Shown piece after piece: positions 35,444 through 43,287 of a stretch of DNA of 64,000 nt (position 1 is its first letter; the number at the start of each line of letters is the position of its first letter). The DNA is from Candidatus Raymondbacteria bacterium RIFOXYA2_FULL_49_16 (lineage in GTDB: Bacteria; Fibrobacterota; OXYB2-FULL-49-7; XYB2-FULL-49-35), in NCBI GenBank assembly GCA_001789205.1, contig MFYT01000015.1, positions 1 to 64,000 of the forward strand, read 5' to 3'. The notes beneath the pieces were generated by a model, which ran no database searches, was not told where the DNA came from, and was given only the letters and a program-made list of their open reading frames with translations. A program made the translations under genes and the position numbers.

Positions 35444-36366
35444 TTCTGGTGACCGGTGCGAACGGCTTTGTGGGGCGGCATCTGATACCTGCGCTGCTGC
35501 AGGAATCAAATCTGGAAGTTTTTGCCACGGATATTCATGATTCACTGATTGCAGAGACGGACACAATGTCGTCTGTAATGTACCTGAAAGGGGATTTGTC
35601 AGACCGCGTGTTTGTAAACCGTCTTCACCAAGACCGTCCTTTCGATTGTGTAATCCATTTGGCTGCTGTGCTGTCTCAGGCCACTGATATGAATACGTAT
35701 TTCGCGATAATGAATTCTAATATTCAAGCAACATTCCTCCTGTTGGAGGCAGCGAAAAACAACAAAGCGCGTTTCATTTTTCCTTCAACTGCCCTGGTGT
35801 ACGGGAATCAGAAAGGGCCTTTTCGCGAGGACATGCTCACCAATCCAGGGGACTTTTACGCCCTCTCAAAGCTCATGTGCGAGCAATTGATCAGGTTCTA
35901 CGGGAATAAATACAACGTACCCTCAGTGATTTTCCGGATCGGCATCCTGTACGGACTTTCACAAACCGGTCAAATGTTCATTCCGTCGCTGATCTCGGCC
36001 CTTCTGGCCGGCAGGGACTTTCCCATGACCAAGGGCGAACAGACGCGTGACTTTGTTTTTATCGAGGATTTTATTCTGGCTGTTAAGACCGTCCTTGGGC
36101 ACAATGAGTTGTCAGGGATATTCAATATCGGCACGGGAAACGCACCCACCCTGAAAGAGGCGGCCCAGATCGCGGAAAGGGTCGCGAACGCGTACGGAGT
36201 GATCAAACTTGGTGCAGTACCCTACCGTGAAAAAGAATCATGGGAATATTGTCTGAACAGCACCAAGGCATTACGGGAATTGAAATGGCAGGCCAGCACC
36301 AGTCTGGAACAGGGCTTGGCTAAAACCATCGCTTTCAGGCAAAAAGGGCAGAGTGCGCATGCATAG
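35431..36366 (+). CDS. NAD-dependent epimerase/reductase of nucleotide sugars
   Basis: Protein of 311 aa, an extended SDR with VLVTGANGFVGRHLIPALL, a Ser/Thr-rich PSTALVYGNQKGP, catalytic YALSK and NIGTGNAPTLKEAA near the end. It follows rfbG directly with a 13-bp overlap, so it probably reduces or epimerises the CDP-4-keto-6-deoxy sugar, in the manner of RfbJ/RfbS-type enzymes; the product cannot be named. Confidence 0.82.
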   Translation: MGTVVLVTGANGFVGRHLIPALLQESNLEVFATDIHDSLIAETDTMSSVMYLKGDLSDRVFVNRLHQDRPFDCVIHLAAVLSQATDMNTYFAIMNSNIQATFLLLEAAKNNKARFIFPSTALVYGNQKGPFREDMLTNPGDFYALSKLMCEQLIRFYGNKYNVPSVIFRIGILYGLSQTGQMFIPSLISALLAGRDFPMTKGEQTRDFVFIEDFILAVKTVLGHNELSGIFNIGTGNAPTLKEAAQIAERVANAYGVIKLGAVPYREKESWEYCLNSTKALRELKWQASTSLEQGLAKTIAFRQKGQSAHA

Positions 36367-37204
36367 GATGGCGCTGGTTCTGTTCTTCTGGTCATGCGTG
36401 CTGTTTGCCGCAGGCGCGGACCAGACTTCCTGCGTAAGAAAAGCAGAGGAAGCCATACGCATCAACAACTGTGAAGGTGCGCTCCTGATTCTCGCCGCAT
36501 GCAGCCAGGACTCCAGCGTTGTACTGCTCAAGGGCCGCGCTTTCCATGCATTGTTCAACGCTGATTCAGCCATTAAATATCTTGGCATGTCCGATAACGG
36601 GTACTCGACCGCAGATGACGTACTCCTGGCTCTTGCCGAATCGATGCTCTGGAAGAAGAATTTCAAAGGGGCGGAAAAACATTTCGGCCGCGTTAAAAAC
36701 AGAAGGACCGTGAATTTCCTGAAAATAGCGGGCATGTATCTGGAAATGCGGGGGAAGCTCCCCGAAGCTGTAGCCCTGTACGACAGCCTCATGATGGTTG
36801 ACAAACAAATGTGGACAGGCGCCATGCGCAAGGCGCAGGTTTTATCATGGATGAAGCATTTCGAGGAAGCCACTATTTTATTCTCGCAGGTTGCGGCAAA
36901 TACTGCCGCGCCCCAGGACGTGCGCATGTCGGCAGTGATCAGACGGGCCGAGGTCCGTTCGTGGCAAAGCGACTTCAGCGCGGCACGGCACGATTTGGAC
37001 AGTCTTATCGAGGTGAATACGCGCACGGTTTTGCGCTCTCCGATCCTGGATCGCACCAAAGAGGCGCTCCAGCTTAAAGGCCTTGTCCTTGAATGGGAAG
37101 GAAAATATCAGGATGCCAAGGCAGCCTATAAAAATATCCTGCTCCTAGATCCGAATGATAAACGCGCAAAACTCAGCCTGGAAAAGCTTTTATGGGTCAA
37201 ATGA
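36353..37204 (+). CDS. Exported TPR protein of the exopolysaccharide operon
   Basis: Protein of 283 aa, probable GTG start at 36353 (ATG 36359 is an alternative), with a signal peptide (MALVLFFWSCVLFAAGA). At least five TPR-like helical hairpins follow (AIRINNCEGALLILAACS, LAESMLWKKNFKGAEKHFGRV, IAGMYLEMRGKLPEAVALYDSL, KAQVLSWMKHFEEATILFSQV, LEWEGKYQDAKAAYKNILLLDP). Periplasmic TPR proteins such as AlgK and the BcsC TPR region guide polymer to an outer-membrane pore; the adjacent synthase and barrel genes suggest that role here. Overlaps at both ends. Confidence 0.78.
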   Translation: MRMHRMALVLFFWSCVLFAAGADQTSCVRKAEEAIRINNCEGALLILAACSQDSSVVLLKGRAFHALFNADSAIKYLGMSDNGYSTADDVLLALAESMLWKKNFKGAEKHFGRVKNRRTVNFLKIAGMYLEMRGKLPEAVALYDSLMMVDKQMWTGAMRKAQVLSWMKHFEEATILFSQVAANTAAPQDVRMSAVIRRAEVRSWQSDFSAARHDLDSLIEVNTRTVLRSPILDRTKEALQLKGLVLEWEGKYQDAKAAYKNILLLDPNDKRAKLSLEKLLWVK

Positions 37205-38724
37205 CCCGGGGTTCTACCATATGCGATATGGGTACAACCACTGTGCAGGTGCGCCTGCGCGACCGGATCCTGCTTGTTATTCTGGTGATCGCAGGAATAG
37301 AATCAGCGCTGTATTACGCTGATTACTGGTTTCTGGGAGGGCATAGGAAGAACATCATCCTGTTCATCATTCTTAGCTATGCGATATTCCGCGGGGTTGG
37401 CCGTTCCATTGTTAGCTGGATCTTCTTTCAATTCGTAAACATTCCTGTCTTCAGGCAGGCGCCAACGGGGTTGTCGGTCGATATCATGACAACAGCCATG
37501 CCGGGAGAACCGTATTCCATGTTCGAGGCCACGCTTCGCGCCATTCAAAATATCACCTATCCCCACAGCACCTTTCTTCTTGATGGCGGGAACGACCCTG
37601 CTTTGAAAGCCTTGTGCGGCGGTCTGGGCATTACCCATGTTAATTGTCAAGGTGTGGGCGGTGCAAAGGCGGGAAAAATAAACCACTGCCTCACACAATA
37701 CGCGCAGGGCGAGTATGTCCTTATCCTGGATCCCGATCATATTCCGAAACCGGATTTTCTGGACCGTGCCCTGCCCTGTTTCACGGATGACAAGGTTGGA
37801 TTCGTGCAGGTGGTCCAGGCCTACTATAATCAGGAGAGAACCGTTGTTGCGCACGCTGCCGCAGAACAGACATTCGGGTTTTACGGCCCCCTCATGATGG
37901 CGCTTGATGGCCTGGGAATGTCCATTGCGATCGGTGCGAACTGTCTGTTCCGGAGGGCCGCGCTCGATTCCATCGGTGGCCATGCGGTTGACCTTGCCGA
38001 GGACGCGTGCACTTCCATGCGCGTTCACGCTGCAGGATGGAAAAGCCGGTATCTTCCGTACCGCGCCTCCTGCGGCCTGGTCCCCGAAGACCTGCAGACA
38101 TTTTTCAAGCAGCAATTGAAATGGGCAACGGGCATGTTCAACCTGTTCTTTCACGAATATCCCCGGCTGTTTCAAAAATTCAATATACAGGAAAAGGTAT
38201 ACTATTTTTTTGCAGGCAGCTTTTACCTGAACGGTTTTGCCGCGTTCCTAACCATAATAACGCCCATTTTGTTCCTCTTTTTCCAGGTGTATGCCGTTGA
38301 AATGCCGCTGAGCGGTTTTTTTCTGCATATTGCCCCGTATATCCTGTTCTCGTTCATTATCAATCTGTTTGTGCAACGCTGGTATTCTGATAAAGGTGAG
38401 CACGGGTTTCCCTGGCGCTCCATGTTCCTTGAGAAAGGCACGTGGCATATTTACACGATCAGCTTATTCTATGCCCTGGCAGGCAGGAAAGTTCCCTATC
38501 TGCCCACGCCAAAGACCGGGGCGCACCGGACAAGCCTGTCGCTTCTGATTCCGCATATGGCAGCCGTCGTTTTGTCCCTGGCGGCAATTGCATACCCGTT
38601 CATGTATTATCATCGGATAGACCACGGCACCCAGCTCATGATGGCGTTCGCGCTCATGAATGCAATTTCGCTGACACCAGTGATTGTGTGGGGGCTTCGC
38701 GGCCATTTGGAGCGTGCTCAATGA
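37192..38724 (+). CDS. BcsA-like processive GT2 polysaccharide synthase
   Basis: Protein of 510 aa; ATG 37192 taken, ATG 37201 (overlapping the previous stop) equally possible. Two N-terminal transmembrane helices, a GT2 domain with ILDPDHIPKPDF (metal site, about residue 179), LAEDACTSM (about 269, catalytic base region) and QQLKWATG (about 307, a variant of the QxxRW motif), then four to five C-terminal helices. This is the cellulose/mannan/alginate synthase architecture: synthesis coupled to export through the inner membrane. No PilZ domain is present, so direct c-di-GMP control through that domain is unlikely. Confidence 0.9.
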   Translation: MGQMTRGSTICDMGTTTVQVRLRDRILLVILVIAGIESALYYADYWFLGGHRKNIILFIILSYAIFRGVGRSIVSWIFFQFVNIPVFRQAPTGLSVDIMTTAMPGEPYSMFEATLRAIQNITYPHSTFLLDGGNDPALKALCGGLGITHVNCQGVGGAKAGKINHCLTQYAQGEYVLILDPDHIPKPDFLDRALPCFTDDKVGFVQVVQAYYNQERTVVAHAAAEQTFGFYGPLMMALDGLGMSIAIGANCLFRRAALDSIGGHAVDLAEDACTSMRVHAAGWKSRYLPYRASCGLVPEDLQTFFKQQLKWATGMFNLFFHEYPRLFQKFNIQEKVYYFFAGSFYLNGFAAFLTIITPILFLFFQVYAVEMPLSGFFLHIAPYILFSFIINLFVQRWYSDKGEHGFPWRSMFLEKGTWHIYTISLFYALAGRKVPYLPTPKTGAHRTSLSLLIPHMAAVVLSLAAIAYPFMYYHRIDHGTQLMMAFALMNAISLTPVIVWGLRGHLERAQ

Positions 38725-39794
38725 AAACCTTAAAAGCCGTCTTTGTTGCGCTGGTTCTTGCTGCAATGCTGGTTGCTTTGTATGTATCCGGAGTCAGGAA
38801 TCTTGAAAAGCTGGGATTGGAGTTGTTCCACCAGGTGGTGACTAAAAATCTTGTCAAGGACCAGCAGGAATTGGCGGGTCTCACCCATTTCAGCCTGGGC
38901 CTGTACCGTCCGGAATTGCCATACCAGTTTGATAAGTTGTATATGATGCAGGAGAGTCTGGGTGTCAAGATGTCCATAGTATCATATTACCAGGCATGGG
39001 GCGACGGGCGGGAATTTGAATTCCAGGCAGACGTCAATGAGAACCTGGACAAGGGCGGTTTTGTCCCTCTGATAACTTGGGAGCCCTGGGTGTCTGCCTT
39101 CAAACAATACTCGGGTCAGAAACCTGATTCTTCCCTCGCCATCATCGCGCAAGGCGCCTTTGACGGGTATGTTCGCGCCTGGGCGCGCGCGGCTGTTGTG
39201 TATGGCAGGCCGTTTTTCCTCAGGATTGGCCACGAGATGTCCAATCCCTGGTATTCCTGGAGCGTGACCTATGGAAACAGCCCGGAAACATACAAGGCGT
39301 TCTGGAAGCGCGTGCACCGGATCTTCCGGGAGGAAGGTGCGCGCAATGTGGCGTTTGTATGGAATCCCTATACTCCGCAGGACACTGCCTGTTATCCCGG
39401 GAACGACTATGTTGACTGGATAGGGCTCGATATATTCAACTTCGGCTCCTTGTCCGAAGAAGGTTTCTGGATGGATTTCTATACCGTGACCAAGATCCTC
39501 TACGACGCTGTAAAGGGATATGAAAAACCGATCATCGTTGCCGAGGCCGGGTGTGCGGCAAGCGGCGGTAACAAGAACAACTGGTACCGGGACATGTTTC
39601 ATTCTCTGGCCGTAGGCAATTTCCCTGCCATTAAAGGCCTGGTGTTGTTTGACACGCCAATAGGTGTTACGCCGACAGGCATTCCGGTCGACCTGGGCAT
39701 ATCTTCGGACAGTACCGTGTACTCGGCGTTGGACAGGAAAAATATGGTGCAAAAACTGAATATCACAACGAATAAAAAAGGAGAACTCCCATGA
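38721..39794 (+). CDS. GH26-family glycoside hydrolase
   Basis: Start ATG 38721 overlaps the synthase stop (ATGA); the longer frame is a shadow. The 357-aa protein has an N-terminal membrane anchor or signal (LKAVFVALVLAAMLVALYVSG) and a GH26 fold with the acid/base Glu in RIGHEMSNPWYSW (about residue 170) and the nucleophile Glu in IIVAEAGC (about 275). GH26 enzymes are mostly endo-beta-mannanases. Placement right after the synthase parallels BcsZ in cellulose operons, where a hydrolase trims the nascent polymer. The polymer may therefore contain beta-mannosyl linkages. Confidence 0.85.
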   Translation: MKTLKAVFVALVLAAMLVALYVSGVRNLEKLGLELFHQVVTKNLVKDQQELAGLTHFSLGLYRPELPYQFDKLYMMQESLGVKMSIVSYYQAWGDGREFEFQADVNENLDKGGFVPLITWEPWVSAFKQYSGQKPDSSLAIIAQGAFDGYVRAWARAAVVYGRPFFLRIGHEMSNPWYSWSVTYGNSPETYKAFWKRVHRIFREEGARNVAFVWNPYTPQDTACYPGNDYVDWIGLDIFNFGSLSEEGFWMDFYTVTKILYDAVKGYEKPIIVAEAGCAASGGNKNNWYRDMFHSLAVGNFPAIKGLVLFDTPIGVTPTGIPVDLGISSDSTVYSALDRKNMVQKLNITTNKKGELP

Positions 39795-41113
39795 TCAGGC
39801 TGGTTTTCATCATGCTGTGCTTCGTGCTGGCCCCGAATCCGGCCAGGGGCGATGAGGCGCTGGCCTCTGTCTCAACAGATACCTGGGGCATTGTTTCAGG
39901 AAATAAAATGGTATATATGGATTATCATTATGTAACCGCATCGACCTTCTGGTCCGAAGTGGCGGTGGTCGACATCCCCTCCAAACAGAAAACAGTGCTC
40001 TATCCAACGGACGGCAGATCATATCCATACTATCTGTCCTATGGATTCTCAGGAACCGATCTGGCGTATGTTCCGTATCTATCCTCGGGCGGGACCGGCG
40101 GGTATGCCGGAGGGGGCACGAGTTACCTGTACCATAAAAACATCTCTTCGGGGGTATCACGCCAGCTTATCACGAATTCATCCTGGAAAGAGATGGTCTG
40201 GGTTGGGGGCTCGATTGTGACGTGGATCGATTACCGGTTCTATGACCCTGCAACCATCGACAGCGTTAATTCGGAAATCTATTATTATAATCTGGGGTCC
40301 AGCCAGGAAATCCGCCTTACCAATTCTCATGCTTACCAGTCTCACCCCTGTACCGACGGCCAGACCATCGCATGGATAGATTATACAGAATCGTACGGCA
40401 GGCTGTTCCTTCATACCATAGCCACTGCCGAGACCAGGGAGATCGCCGCGTATGCGGCACATAAGGATAATCCGCGACTCGACGGCGCGTATGTTGTCTG
40501 GGAAGACTACCGGAACGCAGGTACGGATCCGAAGAACGGCGACATATACTATTATAATACCAGTACAAATACCACCCACGCGGCATGCACCGCACCAGGG
40601 TATCAGGGTAATATTTTCATTGACAGCAACCGGATCGTCTGGGAAGACTATCGGAATGCAGGGAGTACGGATCAGACAAACGCCGATATTTATAGTTATG
40701 ATATTCCTGGCGGGAACGAGACTCCGCTTGTGGTTGCTCCAGGGTATCAGGCGCATCCTACGTTAGCCGGTGACACCTTGTGTTGGATGGACAACGCTGC
40801 CGGCCAGATGCGGCTGCTCATGAAGATACTGCCTCCCGTGACCACAGAACAAGCGAGATTTTCTTCCGGGAATTCCAATCCTACTCCGTACCTGTCAGGC
40901 AACAGCGGCGTATGGGTAGCAAACGCTCCGCGTTCACCATTAACAGTGCAGGTATATGATGTGAATGGAAGAATTGTCGCACATTCTGAAAATAGCGGTT
41001 CTTTCGCGGGAAGTTCTGTCATGCCGCTCAACCAACGTCTTTCCGCAGGGGTTTATGTGCTGGTGCTGCGGACAAGTAAGGGAATGACCGCACACAAGGC
41101 GGTCGCATGGTAA
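39791..41113 (+). CDS. TolB-like beta-propeller protein with T9SS sorting domain
   Basis: Protein of 440 aa with AAGGAG upstream and a signal peptide (MIRLVFIMLCFVLAPNPARG). The body contains propeller blades with repeated VWEDYRNAG and YQ-HP or YQ-N motifs (DGQTIAWIDY, GAYVVWEDYRNAG, NRIVWEDYRNAG, DTLCWMDNAAG). The last 60 residues are a short T9SS sorting domain (VQVYDVNGRIVAHSE, LSAGVYVLVLRTSKG). A secreted or cell-surface partner of the polysaccharide, perhaps binding it, is likely. ATGA overlap with the GH26 gene. Confidence 0.8.
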   Translation: MIRLVFIMLCFVLAPNPARGDEALASVSTDTWGIVSGNKMVYMDYHYVTASTFWSEVAVVDIPSKQKTVLYPTDGRSYPYYLSYGFSGTDLAYVPYLSSGGTGGYAGGGTSYLYHKNISSGVSRQLITNSSWKEMVWVGGSIVTWIDYRFYDPATIDSVNSEIYYYNLGSSQEIRLTNSHAYQSHPCTDGQTIAWIDYTESYGRLFLHTIATAETREIAAYAAHKDNPRLDGAYVVWEDYRNAGTDPKNGDIYYYNTSTNTTHAACTAPGYQGNIFIDSNRIVWEDYRNAGSTDQTNADIYSYDIPGGNETPLVVAPGYQAHPTLAGDTLCWMDNAAGQMRLLMKILPPVTTEQARFSSGNSNPTPYLSGNSGVWVANAPRSPLTVQVYDVNGRIVAHSENSGSFAGSSVMPLNQRLSAGVYVLVLRTSKGMTAHKAVAW

Positions 41114-42321
41114 TTGTCCGGCAACCTGGCGCAATCCGTTTTCTGTTTATTTCATTGGCCTTGTCATGGTTTTCCGCAGTGCCACATGCACTGATTGTTA
41201 CCGGGAGCGGGGAATATGTTTTCGATGACTGGGGGTTTGGCAGGAAAGGGTTCTCCCTTTCAGCAGGCGATATCAGCCTCTCTACGGGTATATTGGAATG
41301 CAAAGCCATCCGGACGCTGTCGGAGATGCATGAAAAGGTCAATGGTGTAATGCCGTTTGATGATGAAACCGTGGAAGCGGAACTCTGCTACAGGTTCCGG
41401 CGCCCGGTCTTTTCCGCAAACCCGGACTTTGCGTTCGGCATGTGGACATCATCAGGTAAGGACCGTTCATTCCTGTCAGGATCCCTGCCAATGACCGTGC
41501 GCCTGTTCAACCAGCGCTTGTCGCTGATGGCATCAGCGGGCTTCCGTTCCGGTCCGGCTGACGACAATCCTTTTACCGTGAGGATCGGCCTGAATAAGCG
41601 GACATTGGATTATGATCTAGGCATCGGGTTCAAAGGGTGGGAAGTCCACGCGGCAATCAGTGACAATGAATATGCGTCCGTAAACAGGTCTGATTACAGG
41701 CCATTCCTTGTTGACACGAATTTCTTTTCTGTTTTCTATGAAGTACTCAATCCCGTGTTCAATTTCATCAACGCTGAGACCGATCCAATTCCCTCGAACC
41801 GGATAAGGCAGATATCGGGTTATTTTTTCGGCCCCATCCTGCCTGTTTTGTATGTAGGGGGATTGTATACAAGCAGGGATTCGCGCCATGACTTATATCT
41901 GCCGGTAGCCGATACCGGCAGCGGTGGCCTGGTCTATGCTTTTTTCCCATATATAACCCCGATTAAGGAAAAGGTTTTCAGCGCGATCCTTACTTTCGTA
42001 AAAACCTGGCAGGGTACCGATGCATTCCTTAATGAATTGGGTTCCAAGGTTTCTTTCCCGGTTTATTCAAGCGGGTCCTACCGCGGGTATTATCTTGACC
42101 CGTCCGGCAACCTGCTCGCGGGATTCCAGGATTTTTATTATACGTATGAGGGCCTTGGGACAATGACCTTTGACGGAACTATCGGTAAAATAATAAGCCG
42201 CGGTTTTTCAGTCACGGTAAAATATGCCTGGGTGAGTAGACCCTATATTGCTTACTGTTTTTTTTGCAATGATTCATATCAATATCATACAATAAGGCTT
42301 GAAGTGAAAAAACATTGGTGA
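41107..42321 (+). CDS. Outer-membrane beta-barrel protein of the exopolysaccharide operon
   Basis: Protein of 404 aa with a signal peptide (FLFISLALSWFSAVPHA) and long amphipathic strands ending in an aromatic C-terminal strand (YQYHTIRLEVKKHW), a usual barrel closure. Text such as FRRPVFSANPDFAFGMWTSSG and LGIGFKGWEVHAAISDNEYASV resembles large pores. I recognise no named family. As the last gene after synthase, TPR protein and hydrolase it is the natural candidate for the export pore, like AlgE or the BcsC barrel. It overlaps the propeller gene by 7 bp. Confidence 0.65.
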   Translation: MVIVRQPGAIRFLFISLALSWFSAVPHALIVTGSGEYVFDDWGFGRKGFSLSAGDISLSTGILECKAIRTLSEMHEKVNGVMPFDDETVEAELCYRFRRPVFSANPDFAFGMWTSSGKDRSFLSGSLPMTVRLFNQRLSLMASAGFRSGPADDNPFTVRIGLNKRTLDYDLGIGFKGWEVHAAISDNEYASVNRSDYRPFLVDTNFFSVFYEVLNPVFNFINAETDPIPSNRIRQISGYFFGPILPVLYVGGLYTSRDSRHDLYLPVADTGSGGLVYAFFPYITPIKEKVFSAILTFVKTWQGTDAFLNELGSKVSFPVYSSGSYRGYYLDPSGNLLAGFQDFYYTYEGLGTMTFDGTIGKIISRGFSVTVKYAWVSRPYIAYCFFCNDSYQYHTIRLEVKKHW

Positions 42322-42332
42322 GAGGGCCACTG

Positions 42333-42385
42333 CTTAATTAAGTATAATATAATTGATACAAAGCGTTACGTATCAATCAATTAAG
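42333..42385. repeat. Nested inverted repeats after the exopolysaccharide operon
   Basis: CTTAATT (42333) pairs with AATTAAG (42379) and, inside it, TTGATAC (42353) pairs with GTATCAA (42370). The AT-rich cruciform lies 12 bp after the last exopolysaccharide gene. It could terminate that transcript or be an operator; no T tract follows. Confidence 0.5.
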
Positions 42386-42511
42386 CTAAATTTTTCATAC
42401 AAATAGTACGGGTACCTTTTCAGCGGTAATACATGTTTTGGCAGTGAAGTTGTTGATATATCATGCTATTATAGTCAAAACATAATAATTATTGTGAATT
42501 AACATGCTTTA

Positions 42512-42571
42512 TTTCACATTAAAACATAGAAAAAATTTATAAACACGCTTTTAATGTGAAAAACATCACAA
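42512..42571 (+). promoter_or_regulatory. Rex-like operator and inverted repeat upstream of rex
   Basis: ATGTGAAAAACATCACAA at 42554-42571 differs in one base from a TTGTGA-N6-TCACAA Rex operator. Upstream, TTTCACATTAAAA at 42512-42524 is a perfect 13-bp inverted match to TTTTAATGTGAAA at 42549-42561, which overlaps the operator. A further half-site-like TTGTGAA lies at 42492-42498. These sites suggest autoregulation and NADH-responsive control of the hydrogenase operon. The gap 42386-42511 is AT-rich and otherwise plain. Confidence 0.7.
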
Positions 42572-42645
42572 ATCTATTGACACGTCACAGTATAAAATTT
42601 ATATTTACTATAGCTTTTGTGATAATTGGTGCAAGCGGGTGCCCA

Positions 42646-43287
42646 ATGCATACTAATAAAAATTGCATCCAGCGAATGTCGCGCTACCGGAATGCCCTCA
42701 ACCGGTTCAAGGGATTGGGTTTTTCCAAGATTTTCTCCAATTACCTTGCCGATGCAGTTGGTTCCACTTCTTCCCAGGTCCGCAAAGACTTTTCCCTTTT
42801 TGGCATTTACGGCAGCAAACGCGGCGGTTATTCCATTGATTGCCTCATTGAACAACTGAACGAGATACTAGGAAAAAATGAGCTCCAGAAAGTGGTGCTG
42901 GCGGGTTTTGGCAACATGGGCGCGGCACTAGTCCGCTACAAAGGCTTTTCCAAGGAGGGGATCTCAATCCTGGCGGCCTTTGACATTGATCCTGCGAAAT
43001 ACAACAAGCGGATCAACAACATCGAAGTCCTGCCACTTGATAGACTACAGCCGTTTGTCCAGGAGCACCAGATTAAGATTGGCATCCTCGGGGTACCCGA
43101 GATAGCGGCGCAGCATGTGCTCGATCTTATGGTGGCCGCGGGCATACGCGGAGTGCTCAACTTCGCCCCAATCCAGCTCAAATGCCCGGCTGGCTGTGTG
43201 GTCAATAGCGTAACACTCGAACACGAATTGGAAAATGTCATCTATTTCGTCAATGCGAATGAAAAAACCGAAGGGGTGGCGGCATGA
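42646..43287 (+). CDS. rex: Redox-sensing transcriptional repressor Rex
   Basis: Protein of about 213 aa from ATG 42646 (MHTNKNCIQRMSRYRNALNRF); a longer frame from GTG 42556 would begin inside the operator and adds a non-homologous hydrophobic stretch. The winged helix (SNYLADAVGSTSSQVRKDFSLFG, GGYSIDCLIEQLNEILG) is followed by a Rossmann domain (VVLAGFGNMGAALVRY, AAFDID, GVLNFAPIQLKCP). Rex leaves DNA when NADH is high, de-repressing fermentative and hydrogenase genes. The stop overlaps the kinase start, so it is the first gene of the operon it probably controls. Confidence 0.92.
   Translation: MHTNKNCIQRMSRYRNALNRFKGLGFSKIFSNYLADAVGSTSSQVRKDFSLFGIYGSKRGGYSIDCLIEQLNEILGKNELQKVVLAGFGNMGAALVRYKGFSKEGISILAAFDIDPAKYNKRINNIEVLPLDRLQPFVQEHQIKIGILGVPEIAAQHVLDLMVAAGIRGVLNFAPIQLKCPAGCVVNSVTLEHELENVIYFVNANEKTEGVAA

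Noticed and set aside
38442..38720. Longer N-terminus for the GH26 protein
   Set aside because: It overlaps the synthase gene by more than 270 bp; ATG 38721 gives a normal membrane anchor and an ATGA overlap.
37192..38724. Cellulose synthase proper (BcsA)
   Set aside because: No PilZ domain, QxxKW in place of QxxRW, and the partner hydrolase is GH26 rather than GH8, so the product is probably not cellulose.
42556..42645. Longer start for rex at GTG 42556
   Set aside because: It would begin inside the Rex operator and adds a hydrophobic stretch absent from Rex proteins; ATG 42646 fits the family.
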